Shown here: positions 17,826-27,899 of the stretch, piece by piece | Layout of the letters: each line of letters starts with the position of its first letter | Numbering within the stretch: the stretch's first letter is position 1 | Source: Anaerolineaceae bacterium | GTDB taxonomy: Bacteria > Chloroflexota > Anaerolineae > Aggregatilineales > Phototrophicaceae | DNA length: 64,000 bases | Direction of reading: 5' to 3' | NCBI GenBank assembly: GCA_020634115.1 | Contig: JACKCH010000022.1 | Location: 1 to 64,000 of the forward strand | The notes under the pieces: model-generated | What the model saw: only the letters and a program-made list of their open reading frames with translations | What the model was told of the DNA's origin: nothing | The model's database searches: none | Translations under genes and position numbers: made by a program

Positions 17826-18162
17826 GTTGGCTCGTAATAACCGGTGACATGCCAAATACAAACAATCTCCTAATCACAAACGACGCATTTTCGCCTTTTC
17901 TTACCAACGGAAATTCGGTTTTAGCCTTATACTGGTTAGAGACTGATTTAGAGACCTGGCGCTGTTGTGGCGATTTCCGTCTAAGTGCCGGGCAGCTTGA
18001 TAGCCTGCCCATACCAAAACCAAAGCGAGGTTGCGGGTAGGTGGTTTGGTTCTTATAACCTGCCTCAGTAGGCTGGCGTGAAACGGCTTTAACTTGTATA
18101 GTGATCTATATTTCGTAGTAGTTAGATGAAGCACCCTAGTACGAAGGATGGTGGGGGCAAAC

Positions 18163-19098
18163 ATGAGTAATGGTCGAACAATCCTGGTAGTTGAAGACGA
18201 CTTCGATATTGCCAATATGCTGAGGATTTACTTCAGTGGGCAGCAATATGATGTGCAGATTGCGCCACGCGGTAATGATGCGTTGACAATGACCCGCAAG
18301 CAGTTACCCGACCTGATTATCCTGGATATTATGCTGCCGGATATGAACGGTTACGATGTGTGCCGGGAACTGCGTACTACGTCACGTACCAGCCATATCC
18401 CGATCATCTTCCTGACTCAGAAAGATGAACGCAGCGATAAAATCATCGGCCTGGAATTGGGCGCTGATGATTACATCACGAAACCCTTCGACATTGAAGA
18501 ACTGAAACTCCGTGTTCAAAACGCGATTCGTTCGGTAGAAATTCAGGTCAACCGCGACCCGAAATCTGGGCTTCCCAAAGGCCAGATTATTGAGGACGAA
18601 CTGCGCTCCCTCATGCACGCGGACCATGACTGGAGCTATATAGATACGAAGATCAATAACTTTGAGGCCTTCTATGAAGTATATGGCTTCGTGGCGCGCG
18701 ACGAGGTGAAGAAGTTTATGACCCTGTTGATTGGCGAAGTGCTGGATGAACAGGGGACAAAAGATGATTTCGTCGGTCATCCTGCCGATGACAATTTCAT
18801 CATCATCACCCATGTGGAAGACGCGGAGAAACTGAAACGCCGTTTGGCAGAGCGTTTCGATAATGATGTGAAGCAGCACTATTCGTTCATTGACCGGGAG
18901 CGCGGCTACATCCTCGTACCCGACCCCGTGAACGGTGAACGCCAGGAAGCGTTGATGACGCTCTCAACGGGTTCGGTTTCAACCAGAACACACCAATTCT
19001 CCGATATCCGCGAAATTGTGGAACTGGCCGCGGAAGACCGCCGCCGGGGGATCAGCGGTGAAGCCGATTCAGGTTCCCGAATCCTGACATCCTGGTAA
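18163..19098 (+). CDS. Response regulator with degenerate GGDEF-like output domain
   Basis: The start is taken as the ATG at 18163 because GGTGGGGG lies five bases upstream; an earlier ATG at 18148 has its purine run too close. The 311-residue product has an N-terminal receiver domain with the acidic pair VEDD, phospho-acceptor Asp55 in ILDIMLPDM, and the KP pair of TKPFD. The C-terminal 170 residues have the layout of a diguanylate-cyclase domain (IDTKINNFEAFYEVYGF, then a hairpin reading HPADDNFIIIT), but the GGDEF signature is not conserved, so it is probably not an active cyclase. It is the first gene of the operon with the giant kinase and is its likely phosphotransfer partner. Confidence 0.88.
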   Translation: MSNGRTILVVEDDFDIANMLRIYFSGQQYDVQIAPRGNDALTMTRKQLPDLIILDIMLPDMNGYDVCRELRTTSRTSHIPIIFLTQKDERSDKIIGLELGADDYITKPFDIEELKLRVQNAIRSVEIQVNRDPKSGLPKGQIIEDELRSLMHADHDWSYIDTKINNFEAFYEVYGFVARDEVKKFMTLLIGEVLDEQGTKDDFVGHPADDNFIIITHVEDAEKLKRRLAERFDNDVKQHYSFIDRERGYILVPDPVNGERQEALMTLSTGSVSTRTHQFSDIREIVELAAEDRRRGISGEADSGSRILTSW

Positions 19099-19145
19099 AC
19101 ACGCGCCTATGCCCGGTTCTCGAGTGAGTGTGAGGTAAAAACAGT

Positions 19146-22100
19146 ATGGAGGGACTCGGGTTCATTGCGATTGTCAGTGGGGCGGTGATCCTAGTAGGGC
19201 TGTTTCTGTGGGTGCGCCAGCGGCAGTCGCTTGGCGTGCTTCCGGTAGAAACGGAAAACACGCCGGAATGGGAACTGGCCTCGCATGATGATGCAGTGCT
19301 GGTTTCCAGTGAACATGGTCAGCTCATTTATGTCAACCCGCGTGCTCGCAAGTGGCTTGGCATGAATGGCGGTAATCCCAACCTCGAATACATTGCGCGC
19401 ATGGCAAACCCTGCCGATAACTTCCTGGAGCTCTTTACCGGGGAGGGGCAGGCGGCTTTTCAGCTTGGGACGCGCTGGGTAGAAGCCTCTTCACACAACA
19501 TCCCCACTGGAAACGATCAGCGTATGGTCGTTGTGATGCGCGAACTTGCCACCAACACCGGCCACTCGGATGCGCTGAACCTCTCTGAAGCGATTGTCAT
19601 CATCAATGAAATTGGCGAGACGGTCAACGCCAGCATGGGTGTGGAACAGGTGCTGCAAGCCCTGCTCTCAATTGTGATGCGTGCCGCCCCCGCAGATGCT
19701 GGGGAAATCTGCCTGTGGGAGACGAGCCGTCAGTTCCTTACTCCGCGTGGTTGGGTGGGGGATACGGGTTATCTGCTGTCGCTCACTGAACAGGGCGGCG
19801 GGTATCGTATCGGTGAGGGAATTTCTGGTTGGATTGCCCGTTACAAGAAGCCCGTTCTGGTACCCCATGTCGGGGATCACAACGCGATTGCACCTAAACT
19901 GTCCGGTCATTTTGTCAGTTACGTCGCCGTTCCGCTGATCCTTGGGGAACGCTTTATCGGTACATTTGAACTCGCCAGCCAGGAATCCGGGCGCTTCACA
20001 CAGGCTGATCTGGCGCTGCTGCAAGCCATCAGCAAACAGATTGCCACCTCCATTTACAATGCTGAGCTGTATCACGACCAGATTCAACGGGCGAGTGATA
20101 TGGTGAGTCTGCAAGAACTGGCGCAACAGGAATCGATGGGTAGTGATGCTGTCCCGATTTACCGGGCGCTCAGTGAGCGAATCGCGCAGTTGATCGGTGC
20201 GGAGTTCTGCGGTTTTTTGCTCTACGACGAAAACCGCGAAACTTTAATCCCGGCGCTGCCTTTTTACGGGATGGACGACCATGTTGCCCAATCATTCGTC
20301 ATCCCAGTGCCGTCGGATAGCCCGCAGCGTGACATCTGGGAAAACCAGCTTTACTGGGTCTCTAATGACGTAGAAGATGAGGCGCTCGTTGCCGCTCTGG
20401 GGTTGCTCCCTCTGTTTTCCGTAACCGGCATCACCAACCTGGCGTTAGTGCCGATGGAAGTCGGCAACCAGCGCATCGGTATGATTCAGATCAGCGGTAA
20501 ACGCACGGAAGGCGGTTTTACCTCCCGCGACGTGAAGGATATGCTGGTATTGGCGGCGCAGGCCGCGATTGTGGTCGAAAACATTCGCCTTTACCAGCGT
20601 GAACGCCGTCGTGAAAGTGAATTGATGGGGTTGCAGGAAATCACCCACGCCATCGGTGCGCTCAGTCATGAAGGTGAGTTCTATTCCAACATCAACGATC
20701 GTATCGCCCACCTGATGGGACTGAATATCTGCGGCATTCTGCTTTTTGACAAAGATGCCAGTCAACTCGTAATCCAACCGCCAGTCTACGGTCTACCAGT
20801 GGAAAGGGTGGCGCAGTACCGGATTATCTTGCATCCAGGCAGTGTCCTCGGTGAGTTCTGGCAAACCGGGGACTACTGGTACACTAACCACGCCAGCACG
20901 GAAGCGGCGATCTTTGAAGTCGGCCTGGACGATTTTGTGGAACAGGTCGGCGTCGAAAAAACACTGCTCGCTATTCTTTCAGCGGGTGGTCGGCGTATCG
21001 GCGTGATTCAGGTGGCGAACAAAATCAGCGGAGAAGACTTTGAGGATAAAGATGCCCGTCTGCTGCTGATCTTTGCTACCCAGGTTGCTAGTATGATCGA
21101 AAATGCGCGCCTGTACCGGGAAGTACAGCGCCGCGTCCAGGAAGCCGAGGGCCTTCGGAAGATCGCTGAACATGCCGGGAGTGTGCTGACCACGGATGAC
21201 TCTTTCGCGCCTATTCTTTCCGAAATCGCCAGCCTGGTAGAAAGTCCGCTGGTGTTCATCAATGTGCTTGACCACCAGACCGGCAGCCTGGTGACGTATC
21301 CCCGCTGGGTATACGGCGTGGAATTGCATGAGCCGCTGGTGCAGGATATTTTCGCCAAAGGCTTTGATTACAGCGTTGCGGTGTCACAGAACCCATTCAT
21401 CACCAATGATGTGATCGCTGACTCGCGGGTGATTGAAAGTTACCGGTATATCGCCCGCCGCATCGGGGTGCGTCGCTCGGTCATCGTTCCCCTCATCGTC
21501 GGGGATCGCAGCCTGGGTGAGTTGGGCATCGCCAACCGCGATTATGATTACACTGAGGCGGACATTGAAACACTGGAAGGCGTCGCTTCGCAGATTGCCA
21601 CCACTATTGAGCGGCTCAACCTGTATCAGTCCGCCGGTCAGAACCTGAACCGCCGGTTACAGGAACTCGACGCGATTTCCAACGTGAGTAACGAACTTAC
21701 GCAGCGTTTAGACCTTGACCCGGTTCTGGATGTCATCCGGCACGAAGCGGCACGCGCTACTCAAGCTGATGGCAGCACGATTGTCTTGCTGCGGCCTCGG
21801 GCATCCTGGTCACAACCAGACCAACCGGAAATAGAACGCCGCTTAGGGGATGAAACCGTCAGCCGAGGGTTGGCCGATATTGAGCGCGAAGCCATTTTGG
21901 TCGGTGCTGAGGCCGTTTTGGTGAGTGATTACCTCAATAACCCGATGGAATCGCCGTCCTCAACGATACGTTCCGGGGCGGCAGCGGCCTTTTTGTTCGA
22001 AGATGATGTGGTGGGCGTCATTCACCTGCACCACACCCGTCCGAACACCTTTGATGAACGTGCTTCCGTCTTTCTGATGGCGCTGGCGGTCAAAGCCTCA

Positions 22101-25100
22101 TTGGGGTATGGCAACTATCGCCGCTATACAGAGCAGATCGAACGCAGTGACCGGCTACGGCGGCGTGTCGAACAGTTGAACTCCATCTTTGAACTCGGCC
22201 AGATGCTCCACACCAACGTGGATCAGGTCACGTTGTTGGAAGCCATTGCACACAGTATCCAGCATAGCGTGGGCTTTGATACGATTGTCATCAGTCTGGT
22301 GGATGAAGGCGCGCGGTTGCTGCGGCGTGTCGCGCAGGCCGGGCAACCACTGGATGTCTTTGAACATAGTAAAGACCATATCATCGGCCTGGATGAGTTG
22401 GAAGACCTGCTGGCCGGGGTTGAGAAAATCAGTGAATCCTTCTTCTTCCCGGTTGAGGCGGTTCGCCACTTCCCGGCACGCATCCGGGACGGCTTGAGTA
22501 CTCAGTACGAAGGCAATCGCACCCTGCCTCAAACCGATGATTTCCGCAAATGGCACGATGGCGACATGCTATTGGTCCCGTTGTTGGGCGCGGGGGGCAA
22601 TCTGCTCGGCATCATGAGTCTGGATCGACCACATGGCGATCAGCGGCCAGAACGGTCTGCGGTGGAAGTGCTGGAAATCTTCGCGCATCAAGCCGCTTCC
22701 ACAATTGAAAACATGCGGTTGTACCTGGCAAGCCTGCAAAATGTGGAGCAGGAAGCCCGGCTCAACGATATGATGGAAGCGATTACGCGGACGCTGGACA
22801 TCAGCGAAGTCACCCAGGCAATTGCCACCAACGTGTTGTTGATTGTCCCATTTAACCGTATGACCCTGGCACTAGAGGATGCTCAGGGGAACGGTTTCGA
22901 CATCAACCGTATCACCGTTTTTGAGGAAGGTGGCCTCGACATCCGTCAGGAACACCGGAGTCAGATTGACCAGACCTCGTTGGCGAAAGCGCACATCAGC
23001 GGGCAGGACGCGCTCTACTACGCTGAAGATACGGCGGATACCGCCTACGATGACCTAAAAGGGTGGCGTGACCAGGGCGAACAGACCACACTGGTTGTCC
23101 CGCTTCAGGCCGGCGGCAACAGCCTGGGGGCGCTGCACCTCGGCAGTGACCAGCGGCAGGATGAGTATTTCAAAGAGTACCGCTCTCTTGTCCGCCGCGT
23201 GGCGAGTCTGTCGGCAGTGGCTATCCAGAATGCGCGTCTCTTCCAGCGCACCCTGAATTTGCAGTATTTCAACGAGTCGGTAGTCGCTTCAATCGGGCAG
23301 GGTATTGTTGTGCTCGATCCATCCGGCCGTATCCGTTCCGTGAATCGCTATATGCAGGAACGCTATCACTGGAATTCCGGGGATGCGCTGCAAAATGATC
23401 TCTTTCGTTATAGCCCGCAGCTCGTGGGCATTCTCAAAGACGATGTGCTGCATGTCCTTTCCACTGGTGAACCCCGTGAAAAACTAAATCAGTTGGTGGT
23501 TTATGAGGGGGTCGGGGAATTTATTGATAACTTCTACATCTATCCCCTGGGCGGCGCGGACGCTATTCAGGGCGCGGTGCTGCTGATTGAGGACGTGACC
23601 GAACGTTCCCGGCTGGAGCATGATATTGAGGCGCGGGCGAACCAGTTGGCGGCCCTAACTGAAGTTTCCAGCCGTATTACCGCCTCACTCAACCGCGAAG
23701 ATGTGATTGATCTGGCGGTTGAGGAAATCGGGCGTGTCCTCTCGTATGACACCATGACGCTGTGGAGTCGCAGCGGCGATAATCTCGTGCTGGAAGGCTT
23801 CAAAGGGTTTAATGAGCAGACTGCAACCGCTGAAGATGAACGGGTGCGTATCCCTGTTGCCTCCCATGATCGGCTCAAAAAGGTGATGGAAACCCGTAAC
23901 GTGTTCGCCATCAGCAATCTGGAAGGCCGCGACCCGCTCCCCGGCGAGAAAGAGCATAAAAGCTGGATGGGGATTCCGCTGGTCAACCAGTATAATGTGG
24001 TCGGGATGATCGCCCTCACCAAAGCTGAACCGAGCTTTTATGATGACATTCAGGCGCAGCAGGCCGGTTTCGCCTTTGCGAATCAGGTTGCGGTTGCACT
24101 GGCAAATGCTGACCTCTACACCGAGGCCGAATACCGCACCGAGCGGTTGAGTCTGCTTAACCGGGTATCGGTATCACTGGCGCAGTCGCTTGATAGCGAA
24201 AATATTCTGGAAATTGCCTTACGTGAGATCGCGCAGACGCTCAACATCCCGCAGGCGCGGGCGATTATCTTTGAGCGCGACCATCACTTAGGGCGCGTGA
24301 TTGTGCAGTTCCCGCGAGGTGATGCGCCGCCGAGTGAGGTGATTAACCTCCTGGAGAGCGCGGCTGCACGGTATATCCGCCGCACCGCGAAATCGCTGAT
24401 TTACGAAAATATTGCCGAACTGCCGGAAGATGACGTGATCAAACAGGAGCTGACCCCGCGCGGCATTATCACGTATGGCCTGATTCCGATGACAGTGGGC
24501 GGGCAGGTGATTGGCGCGTTTGAGTTGGAAACGAACGTCGGCTTTCGACGCTTCAATGAGGAGCAAATTGAACTGGGGCAGATCATCGCTAACCAGGCAG
24601 CGATTGCCGTGCAGAATACGAACCTGCTGGAACAAACCCTGGTGCGCAGCCATGAGTTAGAGACTCTATTGGAAGCTGCACAGGCCACATCGCTCTCGCT
24701 CAACCTGGAGGATGTGTACCACAGTGTCGCTGCCCTGATCCAGCAAGCTCTGAACATGGACGATTGCAGCATTATGCTGTGGGATAATGTTGAAAACGTC
24801 CTGACTGTTGAGACTGACCAACCGCGTAATCCTGAACAGGTATCCAACCTGCCAGTACAGTACAACCTGCGCGAATACCCTGCCAGGCTGCGAACGATGG
24901 AGAACCGCGAGATTCTGGCCGTGCAAGCCGGAGACAACGGCGGAGATGCAAAGGAGCAGGCGGTACTGGCTGAGCGTGGCAACCGTTTGCAAGCTCTGAT
25001 TCCACTCATCGTCCACGATCAGTCTATCGGTCTGATTCAGGTTGGGACGAATGACCCTGGTCGCTCATTCGGCTATCAGGAGAGCCGTATTGCGCAGGCT

Positions 25101-27353
25101 TTGAGCGCACAGGCCGCCATTGCCATCCAGAATGCCCGTCTGTCTACTGAGACGGCGGCGCTGGTCGAAGAAAGTTTCATCATTAACAATCTCAGCCAGG
25201 CGATTTCATCCACTCTGGAAATGGATAAGATGATCGCCATCATCCGCGAGCAGATTCCCCGTGTCACGGATGCTGACGAGTTGTATCTGGCGCTATATGA
25301 CGGCGAGACGGAGCATATCACTTTCCCGCTGGCTGTTGCGGATGGTAAGACTTATGAAATTTCACCCCGCGAGTTGAACACGGATGAAGTTTCGTTCATT
25401 ATCCGTCACCGTCGTTCCCTCACGCTAGGGGGGGGCAACTGGGACGCCAACGAGATGCGCCGTAACCTGGGCATCACCAATGGCGAAGGGGATGTGAAGA
25501 GTTATCTGGGTGTACCGGTTGTCGCTGGCGACCAGGTGATGGGCGTGCTGGCACTCCGTGATTCGCATCGTAACCGGACGTTTGGCATGAATGATGAACG
25601 TCTGTTGACCACTGTTGGCACGCAGCTTGGCGCGGCTATCCAGAACGCGCGGCTATTCAGGCAAATCAGCAGCTTTGCGGACGAACTGCACCTGCGTGTC
25701 CAGGAACGCACCGCCGAACTGCAAAAAGAGCGTGACCGGATTGATACGCTCTACCATATCACCTCCGACCTGGCGCGGACGCTTGACCTGGATCGTGTAC
25801 TGGCGCGGGCGCTCGAAATGGTTGCCCAGGCTGTCAATGCGGATGATGGTACGGTCATGCTAATTGACCCGATGACCGATCAACTGTTCCCGCGCACCAC
25901 CTTGCACGGCGACGCCAAGCAGTATCTCAGGAAGCTGCACCCGGCGCAAAAGTTGGCCGAATGGCTGATCGAAAACGACAATTATGTCGTGGTAGATGAT
26001 CTGCACCAGAAACCCTATTGGGATGAGTCCGACCCGGACGCACAGCAGTATCGTAGTGCCCTGGCCGTCCAACTGGAAACCAACGATGACGTACAGGGTG
26101 TTATTGTGCTGTTGAGTAGCACATCAGGGGTGTTCACGGAAAGCCAGATCAAACTGGTCGTCGCGGCGGCCAACCAGATCGCGTCGTCCATGTCCAACGC
26201 CGAGTTGTATCACCTTATCCGTGACCAGGCCGAGCGTCTGGGGACGCTGCTGCGTGCCGAGCAGGAGGAAGCTGAAAAGAATACTGCTATCCTCGACAGT
26301 ATTGCGGATGGGGTCATGCTGGCCGACTCGGATGGGGTGATCGTCCTGTTCAACCCGGCGGCTCAGCGTATCCTTGACCTGCCGCGTGACCATGCGCTGG
26401 GGCAGACCTTGCAGCGGCTCACCGGTCTGTTCGGAAGTTCCGCGAATATCTGGGCGAACACCATCAACGCATGGCAGAACAACCCGCAGCAACACCCGGA
26501 AGGGTCGTTCCTGGAAGAACGGCTCGAACTGGGTAAAAAGGTCGTCAGTGTTCACCTGTCTCCCGTCCACAATGCCGGGCGCTTCCTGGGAACAGTGTCG
26601 GTGTTCCGTGACATCACCAAAGAAGTCGAAGTAGACCAGATCAAGAGTCAATTTGTCTCGAACGTATCCCACGAACTCCGCACACCGATGACCAGTATCA
26701 AAGGGTTTGCCGACCTGCTGCTGATGGGTGTGGCGGGCGACATTCCTGAAGCGCAAAAGAGCTTCCTCGTCAAGATCAAGACCAATGCCGACCGGCTGAG
26801 TCATCTCGTGGATGACCTGTTGAACATTTCCAAGATTGACGCCGGTGAACGCCTTAACCTCGATTTGATCGATATTGAGGATGTGCTGAACCCGGTGCTG
26901 GCTGGTTTACGGAACCGTGTCGAGCATGAAGACAAACCGCTGGATGTCACAATGGAAATTGAGCCACAGTTAGCGCCGCTGCAGGTTGATACGCATAAAC
27001 TGACTCAGATCCTGACAAACCTGACGGACAATGCCTTTAATTATACCTATGCCGGTGGTAAGATAGCTATTAAGGCCTGGTCTGAAGACGACAATGTGAT
27101 AATTTCGATTGCGGATACGGGAATCGGCATCCCGCCGGAGTTCCGCCCCCGTATCTGGGAACGGTTCGAGCGTTTCGAAGACCATGCATTGGTTATGGAT
27201 GTAGCTGGAACTGGTTTAGGGCTTCCTATCGTCAAGCAACTGGTGGAAATGCACCATGGTGAAGTCTGGTTTGAATCCGAACAGGGCAAAGGTACGACGT
27301 TCTTTATCCGCTTACCGTTTGAGCAGCCCGCGCAGGAAGCGATTGAATACTAA
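19146..27353 (+). CDS. Giant multi-GAF/PAS sensor histidine kinase
   Basis: A 2735-residue single ORF, several times the usual length of sensor kinases. It has one N-terminal membrane segment (about 4-22) and a PAS-like region (45-115). Twelve GAF-type repeats follow, each closed by a NARLY-like helix: about 150-307, 325-483, 493-655, 667-822, 835-990, 1010-1190, 1207-1362, 1502-1655, 1668-1825, 1838-1997, 2010-2168 and 2200-2355. Extra PAS domains are near 1370-1480 and 2375-2490. The transmitter has the H-box SHELRTP with His2509, then N-, G1- (DTGIGIP) and G2-box (GTGLGLPIV) motifs to about 2725. There is no receiver in the chain. Response-regulator genes lie 47 bases upstream and 25 bases downstream. 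No bilin-type cysteine signature was confirmed, so the ligands are unknown. Confidence 0.93.
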   Translation: MEGLGFIAIVSGAVILVGLFLWVRQRQSLGVLPVETENTPEWELASHDDAVLVSSEHGQLIYVNPRARKWLGMNGGNPNLEYIARMANPADNFLELFTGEGQAAFQLGTRWVEASSHNIPTGNDQRMVVVMRELATNTGHSDALNLSEAIVIINEIGETVNASMGVEQVLQALLSIVMRAAPADAGEICLWETSRQFLTPRGWVGDTGYLLSLTEQGGGYRIGEGISGWIARYKKPVLVPHVGDHNAIAPKLSGHFVSYVAVPLILGERFIGTFELASQESGRFTQADLALLQAISKQIATSIYNAELYHDQIQRASDMVSLQELAQQESMGSDAVPIYRALSERIAQLIGAEFCGFLLYDENRETLIPALPFYGMDDHVAQSFVIPVPSDSPQRDIWENQLYWVSNDVEDEALVAALGLLPLFSVTGITNLALVPMEVGNQRIGMIQISGKRTEGGFTSRDVKDMLVLAAQAAIVVENIRLYQRERRRESELMGLQEITHAIGALSHEGEFYSNINDRIAHLMGLNICGILLFDKDASQLVIQPPVYGLPVERVAQYRIILHPGSVLGEFWQTGDYWYTNHASTEAAIFEVGLDDFVEQVGVEKTLLAILSAGGRRIGVIQVANKISGEDFEDKDARLLLIFATQVASMIENARLYREVQRRVQEAEGLRKIAEHAGSVLTTDDSFAPILSEIASLVESPLVFINVLDHQTGSLVTYPRWVYGVELHEPLVQDIFAKGFDYSVAVSQNPFITNDVIADSRVIESYRYIARRIGVRRSVIVPLIVGDRSLGELGIANRDYDYTEADIETLEGVASQIATTIERLNLYQSAGQNLNRRLQELDAISNVSNELTQRLDLDPVLDVIRHEAARATQADGSTIVLLRPRASWSQPDQPEIERRLGDETVSRGLADIEREAILVGAEAVLVSDYLNNPMESPSSTIRSGAAAAFLFEDDVVGVIHLHHTRPNTFDERASVFLMALAVKASLGYGNYRRYTEQIERSDRLRRRVEQLNSIFELGQMLHTNVDQVTLLEAIAHSIQHSVGFDTIVISLVDEGARLLRRVAQAGQPLDVFEHSKDHIIGLDELEDLLAGVEKISESFFFPVEAVRHFPARIRDGLSTQYEGNRTLPQTDDFRKWHDGDMLLVPLLGAGGNLLGIMSLDRPHGDQRPERSAVEVLEIFAHQAASTIENMRLYLASLQNVEQEARLNDMMEAITRTLDISEVTQAIATNVLLIVPFNRMTLALEDAQGNGFDINRITVFEEGGLDIRQEHRSQIDQTSLAKAHISGQDALYYAEDTADTAYDDLKGWRDQGEQTTLVVPLQAGGNSLGALHLGSDQRQDEYFKEYRSLVRRVASLSAVAIQNARLFQRTLNLQYFNESVVASIGQGIVVLDPSGRIRSVNRYMQERYHWNSGDALQNDLFRYSPQLVGILKDDVLHVLSTGEPREKLNQLVVYEGVGEFIDNFYIYPLGGADAIQGAVLLIEDVTERSRLEHDIEARANQLAALTEVSSRITASLNREDVIDLAVEEIGRVLSYDTMTLWSRSGDNLVLEGFKGFNEQTATAEDERVRIPVASHDRLKKVMETRNVFAISNLEGRDPLPGEKEHKSWMGIPLVNQYNVVGMIALTKAEPSFYDDIQAQQAGFAFANQVAVALANADLYTEAEYRTERLSLLNRVSVSLAQSLDSENILEIALREIAQTLNIPQARAIIFERDHHLGRVIVQFPRGDAPPSEVINLLESAAARYIRRTAKSLIYENIAELPEDDVIKQELTPRGIITYGLIPMTVGGQVIGAFELETNVGFRRFNEEQIELGQIIANQAAIAVQNTNLLEQTLVRSHELETLLEAAQATSLSLNLEDVYHSVAALIQQALNMDDCSIMLWDNVENVLTVETDQPRNPEQVSNLPVQYNLREYPARLRTMENREILAVQAGDNGGDAKEQAVLAERGNRLQALIPLIVHDQSIGLIQVGTNDPGRSFGYQESRIAQALSAQAAIAIQNARLSTETAALVEESFIINNLSQAISSTLEMDKMIAIIREQIPRVTDADELYLALYDGETEHITFPLAVADGKTYEISPRELNTDEVSFIIRHRRSLTLGGGNWDANEMRRNLGITNGEGDVKSYLGVPVVAGDQVMGVLALRDSHRNRTFGMNDERLLTTVGTQLGAAIQNARLFRQISSFADELHLRVQERTAELQKERDRIDTLYHITSDLARTLDLDRVLARALEMVAQAVNADDGTVMLIDPMTDQLFPRTTLHGDAKQYLRKLHPAQKLAEWLIENDNYVVVDDLHQKPYWDESDPDAQQYRSALAVQLETNDDVQGVIVLLSSTSGVFTESQIKLVVAAANQIASSMSNAELYHLIRDQAERLGTLLRAEQEEAEKNTAILDSIADGVMLADSDGVIVLFNPAAQRILDLPRDHALGQTLQRLTGLFGSSANIWANTINAWQNNPQQHPEGSFLEERLELGKKVVSVHLSPVHNAGRFLGTVSVFRDITKEVEVDQIKSQFVSNVSHELRTPMTSIKGFADLLLMGVAGDIPEAQKSFLVKIKTNADRLSHLVDDLLNISKIDAGERLNLDLIDIEDVLNPVLAGLRNRVEHEDKPLDVTMEIEPQLAPLQVDTHKLTQILTNLTDNAFNYTYAGGKIAIKAWSEDDNVIISIADTGIGIPPEFRPRIWERFERFEDHALVMDVAGTGLGLPIVKQLVEMHHGEVWFESEQGKGTTFFIRLPFEQPAQEAIEY

Positions 27354-27378
27354 CCGCAGCAGGGGATAGCAGAAATCA

Positions 27379-27756
27379 ATGGCACATATTCTAGTAGCTG
27401 AAGATGAACGCGACATTCGAGAACTGATTAATTACACGCTGATGTTCGCCGGCCACCAGGTCACACAGGCGGCGAACGGGGCTGAGGCGTTAGAACTCGC
27501 GCCGAAGGTCAAACCGGACTTAATCATGATGGATGTGCGGATGCCGCGTATGACAGGGTATGAAGCCTGTCGCCAGATGAAACAAATCCCTGAACTCAAG
27601 GATGTTCCGGTGGTGTTTCTGTCCGCCAAAGGGCAGGACGAAGAGGTACAAACCGGGTTGGAAGTGGGGGCAACTGCCTACATTCTGAAGCCTTTCGCGC
27701 CGGATGAACTGACCCGGCGGGTGGCGGAAATCCTGGCGCAAAATCAGATTCGGTAA
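27379..27756 (+). CDS. CheY-like single-domain response regulator
   Basis: A 125-residue stand-alone receiver domain: acidic residues in AEDERD, phospho-acceptor Asp52 in IMMDVRMPRM, the conserved Ser/Thr strand VVFLSAKGQ and the Lys of LKPFAPDEL. There is no output domain. It begins 25 bases after the kinase stop and is surely co-transcribed. Two receivers, one with a tail and one without, flank one kinase; a branched signal or a phosphate sink is possible. Confidence 0.92.
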   Translation: MAHILVAEDERDIRELINYTLMFAGHQVTQAANGAEALELAPKVKPDLIMMDVRMPRMTGYEACRQMKQIPELKDVPVVFLSAKGQDEEVQTGLEVGATAYILKPFAPDELTRRVAEILAQNQIR

Positions 27757-27899
27757 CCCGGAAATTTGCACTGCTGCCCGGCATCATGTAGGATTTCGAC
27801 ATCGTGCAGCCACATGGCACGATTGCCCATAGGCAACGGACAGCGGTTGCGAGAACAATCAACAATGCTGAAGTACTTAAACACTGGGATTGGCAACTT

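Noticed and set aside
18550..19098. Active diguanylate cyclase
   Set aside because: The GGDEF signature is missing, so the enzyme call was not made.
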